Under the pieces are notes generated by a model that saw only the letters and a list, made by a program, of their open reading frames with translations, was not told the DNA's origin and did not search any database. The position numbers and the translations under genes were made by a program. Positions 8,440 through 17,465 of a DNA stretch of 64,000 nt are shown in pieces; position 1 is the first letter of the stretch, and each line of letters opens with the position of its first letter. Origin of the DNA: Candidatus Nitrospira kreftii (lineage in GTDB: Bacteria > Nitrospirota > Nitrospiria > Nitrospirales > Nitrospiraceae). The stretch spans positions 3,146,501 to 3,210,500 of the forward strand of contig CP047423.1 in NCBI GenBank assembly GCA_014058405.1, read 5' to 3'.

Positions 8440-9248
8440 TATTTCTTCTTGATAGGCTTCGGGGTATTCACTGAGGTATTCTTGAAGGTTCCCAACCAGG
8501 TGGCGAGCGCCAACATTTCTTTGGGGTCCATGAGATCCTTAAACTTGTCTGGCATCACGCCCTTCTGCCATTCCTTATCATACCCCTCAGCCATGAAACT
8601 CTTGGGGTCTACAATTTTCTGTTGAATTTCTTCGATCGTCAGCAGTGTGCCGATGTTATCAAGTTCAGGACCTCGCTTCTTTCCACCCTCACCCCTGAGT
8701 TTGTGGCAGTTGTAACATTCCTGCAATTGCCACTGCTCTTCACCTATCTTCAGCACATCACCTGCGGCACCCCCACCTCCCCCGGTTCCTGCGGGAGGCT
8801 TATCTCCAATGGGAGGTGTCGGCGCGGCTGTTGCAACTTGACTCCCACCCAAACCTTTAAGCCGTTCTTCGAGAGCTTTTACCTGCTCATCAAGCGCCTT
8901 GGCACGAGCGATCAACTCGTCTGCCTTCCCCTGCTGGGAGCCGGCTCGTTGCTTTTCCAAAAGCTTGGAAATTTTTTCCCGCTCATCTTCCGGATCAAAC
9001 TGAGGCAACAGAGAGGCCCCGGCGATGCAGACCGTCACGATGAAGATCCAGAACGCGGCGACCGCCAGGAACGACTTCCCACCGCTCATCGTCGCAAGCG
9101 GTTTGGCATCGAGCAACATAAATACCAGGGCCCCGATCATCGCAAAAATTGCCCACAGCAGCTGAAAGTCGGACGGTACTTCTTGCGAATGAGCGAACGC
9201 CACGACCGCTCCACCAACCAACAACGCAATGCCAAATTTCTTAAACAC
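8439..9248 (-). CDS. Membrane cytochrome c with coiled-coil and Gly/Pro linker
   Basis: 269-residue protein. Three hydrophobic helices at about residues 5-20, 30-47 and 60-82 anchor it. A charged coiled coil follows (DPEDEREKISKLLEKQ to KALEERLKGLG, about 85-135), then a flexible Pro/Gly/Ala linker, then a monoheme cytochrome c domain with CYNCH near residue 178 and probable Met ligands in GVMPDKFKDLM. The build is a fixed anchor with a swinging heme domain, as expected of a subunit that replaces cytochrome c1 and accepts electrons from the Rieske protein encoded next. It lies 52 bases after bd-like subunit A. Confidence 0.88.
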   Translation of the reverse strand: MFKKFGIALLVGGAVVAFAHSQEVPSDFQLLWAIFAMIGALVFMLLDAKPLATMSGGKSFLAVAAFWIFIVTVCIAGASLLPQFDPEDEREKISKLLEKQRAGSQQGKADELIARAKALDEQVKALEERLKGLGGSQVATAAPTPPIGDKPPAGTGGGGGAAGDVLKIGEEQWQLQECYNCHKLRGEGGKKRGPELDNIGTLLTIEEIQQKIVDPKSFMAEGYDKEWQKGVMPDKFKDLMDPKEMLALATWLGTFKNTSVNTPKPIKKK

Positions 9249-9300
9249 GATCCACCTTCTGGATGCTGATAAAACTTACCACCAATGCGATGACTCCGAC

Positions 9301-11004
9301 TTACTTCGCTCCAACAGGGATGGGATTCACCTCCGGCTCGCGCACTTTTGAAACGGATGGCCGGAGCGCCACCAGCGCGGCCAGCGTGACAATGACAAGA
9401 AAGCTGACGGTAATCCCGGTAATCCACCAGGCAGAATAGGAAAGCGTCGGCGTAAATGACTCCACCGTAAAGTCTGACACCAGGCTGTAGGCATGGAAGT
9501 ATTTCTTGAGTAATGACCTGACGGCTCCCATCAATCCCATGATCCAGGTAGAGATAAACGCCAAAAAAATCAGGACGAATTGCGCGACAAAATCAATTTT
9601 GCCCCACAGAATCGTCCCCTGCTTGATGGTCTTGTTGTAGAGAACATAATTGACGACAGTCACGAATACCAACACGATGATCGCGGAGAGCTTGGCCGGC
9701 ATCGACGCGAGATAATCCCATCCTTCCGGCAGCTTCAGCTCATCGGGCATATCACTGCCAGTGGCCACGAAACCACTGGGAGTAAGCCACACCGCGTCGC
9801 TGATGAGCATCACGATAAAGCCGATCTTGATGACAGTCCGAGCAGAAACGGTCACGGAAACCAATCGCCCCAATAGGAATGGTGACAAGACCAGGGGCAA
9901 CAAGAAGGCCAATGACATCGGATCAGGGATCCAGTAGGTATTCATCACCCACATCGTCACCGGAAGCAAGGCAATCAGGACAATGGGAGCCAGGATCGTC
10001 ATCCGCACTTTTTCAGCACCCTCGATTCGCTTCACGCTGAGCCAACTATAGTAGTTGATCGCTAAGAATAGTAGCCCGATCATCATTCCCTGCACCTCAA
10101 AAAACATCGAGAGCTGATCGGCCATCATGTAAGGACAGAAAGAAAAATCGTAATCACACATTTCATAGGCCAGCAACAGCCCCGTGAACGGCTGTAAGAG
10201 CGATCCCCCCACCGCAATCCAAATCGCGACGAAGCCCATCCAATCATAATAGGCTCGCTCTTCTTGCGTCTTCGATCCCATATACATGTAGGCGGCGATC
10301 ATACCGGCAATAAACCCACCGAACGCGACATTGCCGTCGATCCTATGCAGACTGAGTGGGAACCAGCTTTGATTCGCAATTTTATCCCACAAGGTCGCCG
10401 CCGCGAGGAAATCCTGAGGCGAGATCCCCTCAGCCTTTGGTGGAGTGTTCATGAACGACGTGGGGCCATTGATCACAAAAAGAATGAGCAAACAGACAAG
10501 ATTCAAGACTATGCCTAGCGCGATATGTCGCCCCTTCTTTTCACCTTTCCAGACATCCCAGGTATAGAGATAGGCATACATGAGAATGGTCTCTACGATG
10601 AACAGAGCCGGATAGAGGATCGCGAAGACGACATAGAATTGATTGATGAACCAGGTTGTGAATTGAGGATAGGCTGCCAGAAGGATAAAAATGAATAAGC
10701 CTCCGGTCACAGCCGTCATACTAAAAAGGATAACCGTGACTTTGGTGATCTCTTTGGCCATACGATCGTAGCGTGGGTCTTGCTTGCGATAGCCCAGCCA
10801 CTCAGATATGACAACGAAAATCGGGGCTCCCAGAATGAAAGCGGCGAATAAGATATGGAGTTGCGCGACAACCCAGACAGCCGTCCGATTGCCTGTGTAT
10901 GGAAAATCCACCGAAGACGCTCCAAGCTCCTGGGCGTAGACGGCAGGCACAACACACACACCAAGCGCGACAAGAGCTAGGAGACTATTCCACATTTTTT
11001 TCAC
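9301..11004 (-). CDS. Cytochrome bd-like oxidase subunit I homologue (subunit A of the locus)
   Basis: 567-residue polytopic membrane protein with a cleavable-looking signal segment (to AVYAQE) and about 13-14 helices. It is a paralogue of the protein at 3472-5331; both have a near-identical first core helix (VWVVAQLHILFAAFILGAP here) and an RYD-AKE-TK loop. Candidate heme ligands are His50, Glu139, His160 and His220, aligned with His74, Glu161, His184 and His239 of the other copy. The canonical CydA GRQPW motif and Q-loop are lacking. Several Met and Cys residues in one loop (AYEMCDYDFSFCPYMM) are absent from the other copy and could bind metal. The start is GTG at 11004 with GAGG upstream; ATG at 10995 is possible. 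Confidence 0.83.
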   Translation of the reverse strand: MKKMWNSLLALVALGVCVVPAVYAQELGASSVDFPYTGNRTAVWVVAQLHILFAAFILGAPIFVVISEWLGYRKQDPRYDRMAKEITKVTVILFSMTAVTGGLFIFILLAAYPQFTTWFINQFYVVFAILYPALFIVETILMYAYLYTWDVWKGEKKGRHIALGIVLNLVCLLILFVINGPTSFMNTPPKAEGISPQDFLAAATLWDKIANQSWFPLSLHRIDGNVAFGGFIAGMIAAYMYMGSKTQEERAYYDWMGFVAIWIAVGGSLLQPFTGLLLAYEMCDYDFSFCPYMMADQLSMFFEVQGMMIGLLFLAINYYSWLSVKRIEGAEKVRMTILAPIVLIALLPVTMWVMNTYWIPDPMSLAFLLPLVLSPFLLGRLVSVTVSARTVIKIGFIVMLISDAVWLTPSGFVATGSDMPDELKLPEGWDYLASMPAKLSAIIVLVFVTVVNYVLYNKTIKQGTILWGKIDFVAQFVLIFLAFISTWIMGLMGAVRSLLKKYFHAYSLVSDFTVESFTPTLSYSAWWITGITVSFLVIVTLAALVALRPSVSKVREPEVNPIPVGAK

Positions 11005-11124
11005 GATACCTCAATGCCCCCTTGCTTACTGAACCCCGTCAAGATTCTTGGTTTCACAGACTCCCAACGCCGACCTGAGACACCTGTTGAAATGAGGCAG
11101 CGGGTCACCCGACCTCACTGCTTG

Positions 11125-11616
11125 TCATTTATCACTCGCATCCATCCACTGTTTCTTTTCTTCATTCCACATTTTTCCTGACAATCCAAAGTTACGCTCG
11201 TACAATACAAGCTTCCATACGTCATCCTCTGAGAGCTTACTCTTCCAACCCTTCATCTTGGTATTGGGAACTCCCTCGGAGATACGCCAAAACCAGACTG
11301 AATCGGAATACAACTTCATGCGCTCAGGATTTCTGAAATCTGTGGCCCCAGATTTTACAGGCTTCCCGTCACTCCCGTGACAGCTGGCACATTTCACATC
11401 TGGATTTGCCTCACCAAGGTAGAGCTTTCGGCCCTCTTCCAGTTTCTGAGCATCCCCCCACCAGTCGGGCGGCATATGCCTATCGGCATATTCTGCTGGT
11501 GCCGGAGGCGGCGGAACGATTGGCCCCTCTTCACCACCTTGAGTACAACCTGATAGAAACCCGATACTCATGGCCGCCAATATCGTCCGTCTACACGCCA
11601 ATTTTAATAACATCAC
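11125..11616 (-). CDS. Lipoprotein monoheme cytochrome c, first gene of the respiratory operon
   Basis: 163 residues. The signal peptide ends in the lipobox LSGC, predicting lipid attachment at Cys24. A Pro-rich linker is followed by a class I cytochrome c domain with CASCH near residue 77 and a likely Met ligand in NTKMKGW. The SVWFWRISEG segment resembles the cytochrome at 2064-2780. It lies 120 bases upstream of bd-like subunit A and about 40 bases below a candidate promoter. A mobile lipid-tethered cytochrome at the head of the operon could bring electrons in from, or hand them to, the bd-like subunits. Confidence 0.87.
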   Translation of the reverse strand: MMLLKLACRRTILAAMSIGFLSGCTQGGEEGPIVPPPPAPAEYADRHMPPDWWGDAQKLEEGRKLYLGEANPDVKCASCHGSDGKPVKSGATDFRNPERMKLYSDSVWFWRISEGVPNTKMKGWKSKLSEDDVWKLVLYERNFGLSGKMWNEEKKQWMDASDK

Positions 11617-11655
11617 TCAATAACTCCACTACCATTTGACCAGCGACCTTCAGCG

Positions 11656-11683
11656 AGCATACGACAACAACCTCTGCACACAA
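11656..11683 (-). promoter_or_regulatory. Candidate promoter of the respiratory operon
   Basis: Reading the minus strand, TTGTGT and TATGCT are separated by 16 bases, about 40 bases above the first cytochrome gene. The -10 hexamer matches the sigma-70 consensus at four of six positions and the -35 only at three. It sits directly after a hairpin terminator, where the operon promoter would be expected. Support is modest. Confidence 0.3.
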
Positions 11684-11684
11684 T

Positions 11685-11728
11685 AAAAAACGCTTCTGCC
11701 GAGGTGTCTACACCCCTAACAAAAGCGT
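11685..11728 (-). terminator. Rho-independent terminator-like hairpin
   Basis: On the minus strand ACGCTT (11728-11723) pairs with AAGCGT (11695-11690), with an inner stem AGGGGTGT/ACACCT, followed by a run of six T (11690-11685). It lies about 100 bases past the stop of the gene at 11826-12443 and should separate that gene from the respiratory operon. Confidence 0.6.
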
Positions 11729-11825
11729 CTCAGCTCCACCCACTTGATCACTCTGCACACTGGCCCTCGCCCACCTACCGACCGATTCGGCGAGGCACTC
11801 CGCAGCCCTGGCCCGTCATCGGCGA

Positions 11826-12443
11826 TTATGATTTACGCTTACTTTGCCATTTGCCCTTGCCCCGCTCCTGCCTCCGCTGAGAACGGACAAGCTTCATTCC
11901 AATCGCACTACCTACTGCAACCACTACGGCCCCCCCTCCCCACCAAAGCCAGACGGGAGGCCCATTCGCATCGCAACCAGTTCCAAAATTAACTTGGATC
12001 CTTCGCTCACTTTCAAGGTCTTTCGGATCGAAGTCAACTTTCAGATGCTGCTGCTCCCCCCTGACTTCTACAAGGAGGGGATCTCCGAGATTGTCGTTGT
12101 GCAGATGGAAGGTTGCCTTGTAGTACCCATCTCCATCCGTCCTCACAACCTGCCCATACGAAATTTTTGTGTCTTTGACAAGTACGTTGACGTTCGAAAC
12201 CGCACTTCCGTCAGATCCGCACACATGTCCTTCAACCATGAAACGATGGTCCGCCTCATGAGTCGTGCGAGCCACGGATGGAAATACGGCACTCGTCACG
12301 AGACAGCAAGCTAGAACGCTTACACCTACTCGACATCGTCCATAACGCTGCACACTTGATTGCTGACTCGTCGCTCGCTCCTTCGAAGAAAGGCACGCTC
12401 CATGACCGCGAGCGCATTCTATTTGGGCAGGGGTTTCTAGCAC
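11826..12443 (-). CDS. Exported membrane-anchored protein with carboxypeptidase-regulatory-like domain
   Basis: 205 residues. An N-terminal hydrophobic segment (VGVSVLACCLVTSAVFPSVA) should be a signal peptide. A beta-sandwich resembling the carboxypeptidase D regulatory/transthyretin-like fold follows: FMVEGHVCGSDGSAVSNVNV then VVRTDGDGYYKATFHL. A C-terminal helix (VWLWWGGGAVVVAVGSAIG) and a basic tail anchor it. Such domains act in adhesion or as modules of larger surface proteins; no specific role can be given. The first 37 residues before the hydrophobic segment are untypical and the true start may be later, although I see no better ATG. Confidence 0.6.
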   Translation of the reverse strand: MLETPAQIECARGHGACLSSKERATSQQSSVQRYGRCRVGVSVLACCLVTSAVFPSVARTTHEADHRFMVEGHVCGSDGSAVSNVNVLVKDTKISYGQVVRTDGDGYYKATFHLHNDNLGDPLLVEVRGEQQHLKVDFDPKDLESERRIQVNFGTGCDANGPPVWLWWGGGAVVVAVGSAIGMKLVRSQRRQERGKGKWQSKRKS

Positions 12444-12533
12444 AGAGTCAAATCTTTGTCAACGAAACAGACGTCCTTTTGGATGACGCTGGAGTGCGTT
12501 GTCTCTTCCGGATCAGCAGTAGAGGAGAGTGGA

Positions 12534-12953
12534 TCAGAGATAGCCTTTCGTACGTGCGACTGCCTCATTTTTTTCGGCTTCTGCTCGACGCTCTGACTCC
12601 TTTTTTGATACCCAAGATTCCCAAGACTTGCCGTTTGCTGTATCTTCACCCGTGAAGGCAATCGTGACAATGTCGCGGTACAAAATACACTGAGGATTCG
12701 GACAGTCCGCAGGAAAGAGCTCAAGATAGGGATCACGACCTGCATCCTGACGATTGAAGATGTATCCACTCACCGATTCACCGGACCGTAACATCAAGGT
12801 CACGTCGCCACGGTAATCAAATGCAAGCTCAATTGCCTCCGCAGCCTCTTTCATTGAGCCCGGCGTGAACACTCGTCCTTCAAGAGAGCCGGTCATAACA
12901 GCAGTGTGATTCTTGGTGTCGGTCATCTCAGGAGCCCGCTCGTCACAATCCAT
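12534..12953 (-). CDS. Conserved hypothetical small soluble protein
   Basis: 139 residues, no membrane segment or signal. The middle part (ELAFDYRGDVTLMLRSGESVSGYIFNR) looks like an SH3-like or Sm-like beta barrel handling a small ligand, and the end is charged and helical. An alternative start is the ATG at 12926. It begins 51 bases below hpnH and on the same strand, so they may be co-transcribed; a hopanoid role is only suggested by position. Function unknown. Confidence 0.65.
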   Translation of the reverse strand: MDCDERAPEMTDTKNHTAVMTGSLEGRVFTPGSMKEAAEAIELAFDYRGDVTLMLRSGESVSGYIFNRQDAGRDPYLELFPADCPNPQCILYRDIVTIAFTGEDTANGKSWESWVSKKESERRAEAEKNEAVARTKGYL

Positions 12954-13004
12954 ATATTAATGAGCATATTGCCATGGTGATGATGAACGTTGAACGGTTA
13001 CCGA

Positions 13005-14021
13005 CTAACGAGAAGTAGGCGACAAGGTCAATTTAGCGGTTCGCGCAAAACCGGAGATAGTGCTAAACGTATCCTCGACAGCCGACGCCTCGTAGCCGCA
13101 ATGGACCATACAATCAGCACACTTTTCATTTCGACCGGTTCCGTAATTTTCCCACTCCGTCAATTCCATCAACTCCCGGAACGTCTTCGTGTACCCTTCT
13201 TGAAGTAAGTAGCAAGGCTTCTGCCAGCCAAAGACGTTATAGGTCGGATTACCCCAAGGAGTGCACTGGTATTCACGCCGGCCCATGAGGAAATCCAAAA
13301 ACAATGGAGATTGATTAAACTGCCAGCCCGATTTGGGACGAGTCAGGATCTTTGAGAATAGCTCTTGGGTTCGAGCCCGTTTCAGGAAATGCTGTTGATC
13401 TGGGGCTTTTTGATAACTATACCCCGGCGAGATGGTCATACCTTCAACGCCCAGCGCCATCATTTCATCAAAAAACTTTCTGACCCGCTCAGGATTTGCA
13501 TCGTCGAACAACGTGGTATTTGTCGTAACGCGATGGCCCCGTTTGACGGCTGCCTTGATGGCTTTCACCGCTACCTCATAGACGCCATCCCGACATACGG
13601 CCAAATCATGTTCATCCTTGAGTCCATCCATATGGACACTGAATGTGAGATATTTCGAGGGCTTGTACTCATCCAGCTTGCGCTCCAAGAGAATCGCATT
13701 AGTGCAGAGATAAATATACTTCTTTCGATCTACTAGGCCCTGTATGATTTGTGCGATTTCAGGATGAATGAGTGGCTCACCACCAGGGATGCTCACCATA
13801 GGGGCTCCACATTCTTCCGCGGCCGCCCAGCATTGTTCGGGCGTTAACCGTTTATCAAGGACATGATCAGGGTACTGAATCTTTCCGCAACCCGCGCAGG
13901 CCAAGTTACAACGAAAGAGCGGCTCAAGCATGAGCACTAAGGGATACCGTTTCACTCCCTTCAGTTTCTGGGAGAGGACGTACGTCGCCACTGTATACAT
14001 CTGGGAAATCGGAACAGCCAT
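13005..14021 (-). CDS. hpnH: HpnH, hopanoid biosynthesis radical SAM protein (adenosylhopane synthase)
   Basis: 338-residue radical SAM enzyme that joins a 5'-deoxyadenosyl group to diploptene to give adenosylhopane, the first step of hopanoid side-chain extension. The 4Fe-4S motif is C38NLAC42AGC45, followed by SIPGGEPLIH typical of SAM-radical barrels. A C-terminal cysteine cluster (CADCMVHCGYEASA) matches the SPASM-like tail of HpnH. Length and start agree with the family; AAGGAG lies at proper distance from the ATG. Its substrate is made by the squalene-hopene cyclase at 24365-26545 and its product is used by HpnG at 23541-24368. Confidence 0.93.
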   Translation of the reverse strand: MAVPISQMYTVATYVLSQKLKGVKRYPLVLMLEPLFRCNLACAGCGKIQYPDHVLDKRLTPEQCWAAAEECGAPMVSIPGGEPLIHPEIAQIIQGLVDRKKYIYLCTNAILLERKLDEYKPSKYLTFSVHMDGLKDEHDLAVCRDGVYEVAVKAIKAAVKRGHRVTTNTTLFDDANPERVRKFFDEMMALGVEGMTISPGYSYQKAPDQQHFLKRARTQELFSKILTRPKSGWQFNQSPLFLDFLMGRREYQCTPWGNPTYNVFGWQKPCYLLQEGYTKTFRELMELTEWENYGTGRNEKCADCMVHCGYEASAVEDTFSTISGFARTAKLTLSPTSR

Positions 14022-14149
14022 TCCGTTCTCCTTATCTACTCGGCTTTATTTTCTAGCCCGTATATATGAATAGCCGCTCAGCGCAGCTATACGTGGAAGC
14101 ACAATAATGTGCGGGATTCTAACATCAAGTATGAGGCCCGTCAATTTGA

Positions 14150-14491
14150 TCAACTTCTAAGCGCAACCGAGTAATTCGTCTCCTGAATTTTCCTTATCCT
14201 CTCCTGGCTGATGATCTTTTCGTCTTTGATAAAATTCGAAATTTCAGAAAAAGAATTTTCTTCGTCGGTGACTTCGGAAGTTTCATTCACGGTTGCACGG
14301 GATGCGTTGATGGATGAAAACTGCCCATAGTGTTCTTCGATCAAATCCAGAGCATCCGTTAGCCTTGATCCTTCAACAACACCCAACAGCGTGTCATCCC
14401 CCGTGACCTTCCAATGGGTCCATCTTCCTCTGAGACCAGGGAATCTGTGTTCCCAGCCCTTTCGTACTGCGGCTGGTACCTTCATCGGCAT
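14150..14491 (-). CDS. Small hypothetical protein
   Basis: 113 residues, polar, no signal or membrane helix. The first 55 residues look folded (GWEHRFPGLRGRWTHWKV, then LTDALDLIEEHYGQF), the rest is acidic and probably helical or disordered. GGGG precedes the ATG at 14491; a second ATG is at 14485. It stands alone between hpnH and tRNA-Cys on the same strand. I do not recognise a family and expression is not certain. Confidence 0.45.
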   Translation of the reverse strand: MPMKVPAAVRKGWEHRFPGLRGRWTHWKVTGDDTLLGVVEGSRLTDALDLIEEHYGQFSSINASRATVNETSEVTDEENSFSEISNFIKDEKIISQERIRKIQETNYSVALRS

Positions 14492-14604
14492 TTTCCCCGA
14501 AGCATGTAGCGATTCAGAAAGTGATCAAAACACTGGAGGCGCTTATCCGACGACGGCAATTACTATAAAACGATGATTAGTCGTCGGTATGCGCAAGCGA
14601 GGTT

Positions 14605-14679
14605 TGGAGGCGCCGAGCGGGTTCGAACCGCTGCATCGCAGTTTTGCAGACTGCTCCCTTACCACTTGGGTACGGCGCC
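14605..14679 (-). tRNA. tRNA-Cys (GCA)
   Basis: On the minus strand the acceptor arm GGCGCCG (from 14679) pairs with CGGCGCC (14615-14609), discriminator T, and CCA is encoded in the DNA (14607-14605). The anticodon loop CTGCAAA gives anticodon GCA, and the T-arm carries GGTTCGAACCC. All arms of the cloverleaf can be drawn. It stands between the GT87 gene and hpnH, transcribed in the same direction. Confidence 0.96.
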
Positions 14680-14796
14680 CCAGGAGGCGGCATTATAGTC
14701 GCTTCGTTTCCTTGAACACAACACGCAGTTGAAAGACCACAGAGTTCACCATCTCTTTTACTCCCACGGCTGAACGTGCGTATCGCACTCGTCATA

Positions 14797-16128
14797 CTAC
14801 CCCTCGCCTGCCGTTAGCGAAGATCCATGGTTCGTTTTCATAAAAAGCGATTGAAGCCTGTTCCGAGAACCCGCACTTCCGAGGAGAAGCCCGAATAAGA
14901 TCAGTATCGCAATGCCAAGATGGTGATAGCTTTTCAGCGCTTCCCATTTAGCTGAACCCACCACCTCATAGTTCAACACCATTGTGAGCACGATATACGC
15001 AGCCAAGACGACATACCCAGCGCTGGTCAACCTGCCGCTCATCCGGACCGCAGCCGCCACCACGACGAGCGCCGCCGGTATCATCCACACCAGGTGCTGA
15101 TCCCAGGTAATGGGAGAAAACAACAAAGCAAGGATCAGGGTTCCTGCGCAATCCCGCCCCCACGTGGAATCTCCCGGCCCTTGAAACGGCCGCCGGCTTG
15201 ACCACGCGAAGAGTCCAAGCAGACTGAGCCCTGCGATCGCGACGATTGCATTGGCAGCGAGAGAGGGTAGATCCATGACTGGTTTGTATCCCGGATCCAC
15301 TTGCCGAAGCCGATGCGTCGGCGGATACGTGACTAGATACCGCAGCATAGTATGCCGAAGAGAGAGGTTGGCCTTTTGCAATTCATTTTCTTGCCGACCT
15401 TCTGCCTGCCGATCCAAAACTGACATCACGGCATTGTTGGTCCATTCAGTGTGATGTTCCCACCAATCCGTAGGTCCCATATACAAAACAGGCAGCGCGA
15501 TCCAGATAAGTGTGGCCAGCACCGTGTATGCCGCAACACGCCACTGTCTCTTCCAAAGAAACAGTAGCACGAAGAGCGCAGGGGTGATCTTGAGGACAAT
15601 GCCGAGCCCGACTAAAGCGGCGCCCAGCCGTTCCCGACCAACCCATATGGAATAAATCCCTCCAACCAGAATGCCCAGCAGTATGAGGTGCGGGCCGCCA
15701 TCGTCGAGATCATTCAAGATAAATTGCAGCGTTAACGCGCCTGCGCCTACGCCAAGCAGTAGTCCACCCCACCCTGTCGAGTTCTCGAAGCTGCACACCA
15801 TCCGGTGGAATAGACTGATCGTAATGACCAAACAGCCGATGGCGATGGCGTAACGCAAAGCCAAGCTTGGATTTCTGTCGAGAACAAGCAAGGGGGCGAA
15901 ATAGATACCGGTGGTAGGCAAATACATGTAGCAGTAATCGTTTGCGTAGAGATATTCTCCTGAGAGAAAGCGCCGTCCGATTTCGCGATGAATATCGATA
16001 TCTCGAAAGTGAAACGATCGCCCGAAGGAGATAATGTATCCATGCACCATTGCCGCAACGATCAAGCCAAGCTTGACCACTCGCACAAACAGATCTGACC
16101 TGACGAACTCTTTCATCCTATCGATCAT
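14797..16128 (-). CDS. GT87-type (DUF2029) membrane glycosyltransferase
   Basis: 443-residue integral membrane protein with about ten to twelve helices. It has the layout of the DUF2029/GT87 family of GT-C glycosyltransferases, which use polyprenyl-phosphate sugars on the outer face: an early acidic loop (RDIDIHREIGRRFLSGEYLY), then a helix pair with GIVLKITPALFVLLFLWKRQWR, and later SPITWDQHLVWMIPA. These motifs are typical of the family. It lies 112 bases downstream of ispG, so it may belong to the isoprenoid-hopanoid transcription unit. A role in glycosylating a lipid, perhaps a hopanoid or cell-envelope glycolipid, is inference. Confidence 0.8.
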   Translation of the reverse strand: MIDRMKEFVRSDLFVRVVKLGLIVAAMVHGYIISFGRSFHFRDIDIHREIGRRFLSGEYLYANDYCYMYLPTTGIYFAPLLVLDRNPSLALRYAIAIGCLVITISLFHRMVCSFENSTGWGGLLLGVGAGALTLQFILNDLDDGGPHLILLGILVGGIYSIWVGRERLGAALVGLGIVLKITPALFVLLFLWKRQWRVAAYTVLATLIWIALPVLYMGPTDWWEHHTEWTNNAVMSVLDRQAEGRQENELQKANLSLRHTMLRYLVTYPPTHRLRQVDPGYKPVMDLPSLAANAIVAIAGLSLLGLFAWSSRRPFQGPGDSTWGRDCAGTLILALLFSPITWDQHLVWMIPAALVVVAAAVRMSGRLTSAGYVVLAAYIVLTMVLNYEVVGSAKWEALKSYHHLGIAILILFGLLLGSAGSRNRLQSLFMKTNHGSSLTAGEG

Positions 16129-16240
16129 GACGTTTTATCGCATTGGCGTAACGACACGATTCTTGCGCCACAAGAATGCGCCGTCATGTCCGTCTGAAAA
16201 CCTGAATCAAGTAGCAGGAGAGACGCTGACCAGAGCGCGT

Positions 16241-17425
16241 CTACCGGTGAGGTAATACGGGGATCTCTTTCCCGAGCGTTGAGCGAGGCTCCGATTGGGG
16301 CATCAGTGATTCCCACTCGGTTGAGGGAAGAGGCACGATCGCTTCGCCACTACTTTCCGCGTCTTTTTCCTTGGCGAGCAGCTCCACTTCCTGAATCAAG
16401 GTCTCCATCAATTCGTCCATCGGAACCTTACGAACAAGCTTACCCTTCTTGAACAAGATACCTTTTCCCTCACCGCCGGCGATCCCGATGTCCGCCTCTT
16501 TACCTTCGCCAATTCCATTCACCACACACCCAAGCACCGAGACGTTCAACGGAGTCTTGATATGTCCCAGCTTTTTCTCCAACTCGTTCGCCATTCGAAC
16601 AACATCGATCTCAACGCGCCCGCACGTCGGGCAGGCGATGACATTAATCCCTCGATGACGCAACTCAAGCGATTTTAAAATCTCAAACCCAACTTTGACT
16701 TCCTCGACAGGATCAGCAGCCAGCGATACACGTAGCGTGTCTCCGATACCCTGCGAAAGCAAGTAGCCAAGACCAATGGAAGACTTCACCGCCCCGGTCA
16801 TGGCTGTCCCGGCTTCGGTAATTCCAATGTGAAGCGGATAATCCGACTGATGAGCGAAGAGCCAATACGCATCGATGGCATGATGCACGTCCGACGCTTT
16901 CAGCGAGACTTTCAGATTGGTAAAGCCCACATCTTCCAACGCATGCACGGCATTGAGTGCGGATTCTGCCAACGCCTCTGGAGAAGGCCAACCATATTTT
17001 TCCAGCAGAGGGCGTTCGAGTGACCCTCCGTTCACACCGACTCGAAGGGGAATACCCCGTTCATTCACAGCCTTGATGACTTCTTCCACCTTCCACCAGG
17101 CTCCGATATTGCCGGGGTTGATACGGACACAATCGACCACATGGGCGGCTTTTAAGGCTAATCGATGATCGAAGTGGATATCGGCAATCAGCGGCACCGT
17201 CATAGCCGCTTTAATTTGCGGAAGAACTTGGGCGGCTTCATCATCTGGAACCGCCACACGAATAAGTTCGCAGCCGGCCGCTTCGAGCCGGCGAATCTCG
17301 GCTATCGTCGAAACCACATCGCGCGTATCCGTCGAACACATGGATTGGACGGAAACGGGAGCATCGCCGCCGACTTTCACATTACCGACTGAGATCTGTC
17401 GGGTTTTTCGCCTTGCTATATGCAT
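16241..17425 (-). CDS. ispG: IspG, 4-hydroxy-3-methylbut-2-enyl diphosphate synthase
   Basis: 394-residue enzyme of the MEP isoprenoid pathway that reductively opens methylerythritol cyclodiphosphate. Cluster ligands are Cys265, Cys268, Cys300 and Glu307 (CPTCGR, GCVVNGIGEGKEAD). The N-terminal TIM-barrel shows VQSMCSTDTRD and ADIHFDHRLA. The length is that of the bacterial single-chain form with a short extra C-terminal tail. It follows dxs by 40 bases on the same strand. With dxs here and ispH at 32413-33375, three of the pathway's genes lie near the hopanoid genes that use the product. Confidence 0.96.
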   Translation of the reverse strand: MHIARRKTRQISVGNVKVGGDAPVSVQSMCSTDTRDVVSTIAEIRRLEAAGCELIRVAVPDDEAAQVLPQIKAAMTVPLIADIHFDHRLALKAAHVVDCVRINPGNIGAWWKVEEVIKAVNERGIPLRVGVNGGSLERPLLEKYGWPSPEALAESALNAVHALEDVGFTNLKVSLKASDVHHAIDAYWLFAHQSDYPLHIGITEAGTAMTGAVKSSIGLGYLLSQGIGDTLRVSLAADPVEEVKVGFEILKSLELRHRGINVIACPTCGRVEIDVVRMANELEKKLGHIKTPLNVSVLGCVVNGIGEGKEADIGIAGGEGKGILFKKGKLVRKVPMDELMETLIQEVELLAKEKDAESSGEAIVPLPSTEWESLMPQSEPRSTLGKEIPVLPHR

Positions 17426-17465
17426 CTGGTGCTAACTGCCTGTTTTATGCCGTGACCACCCTCAC

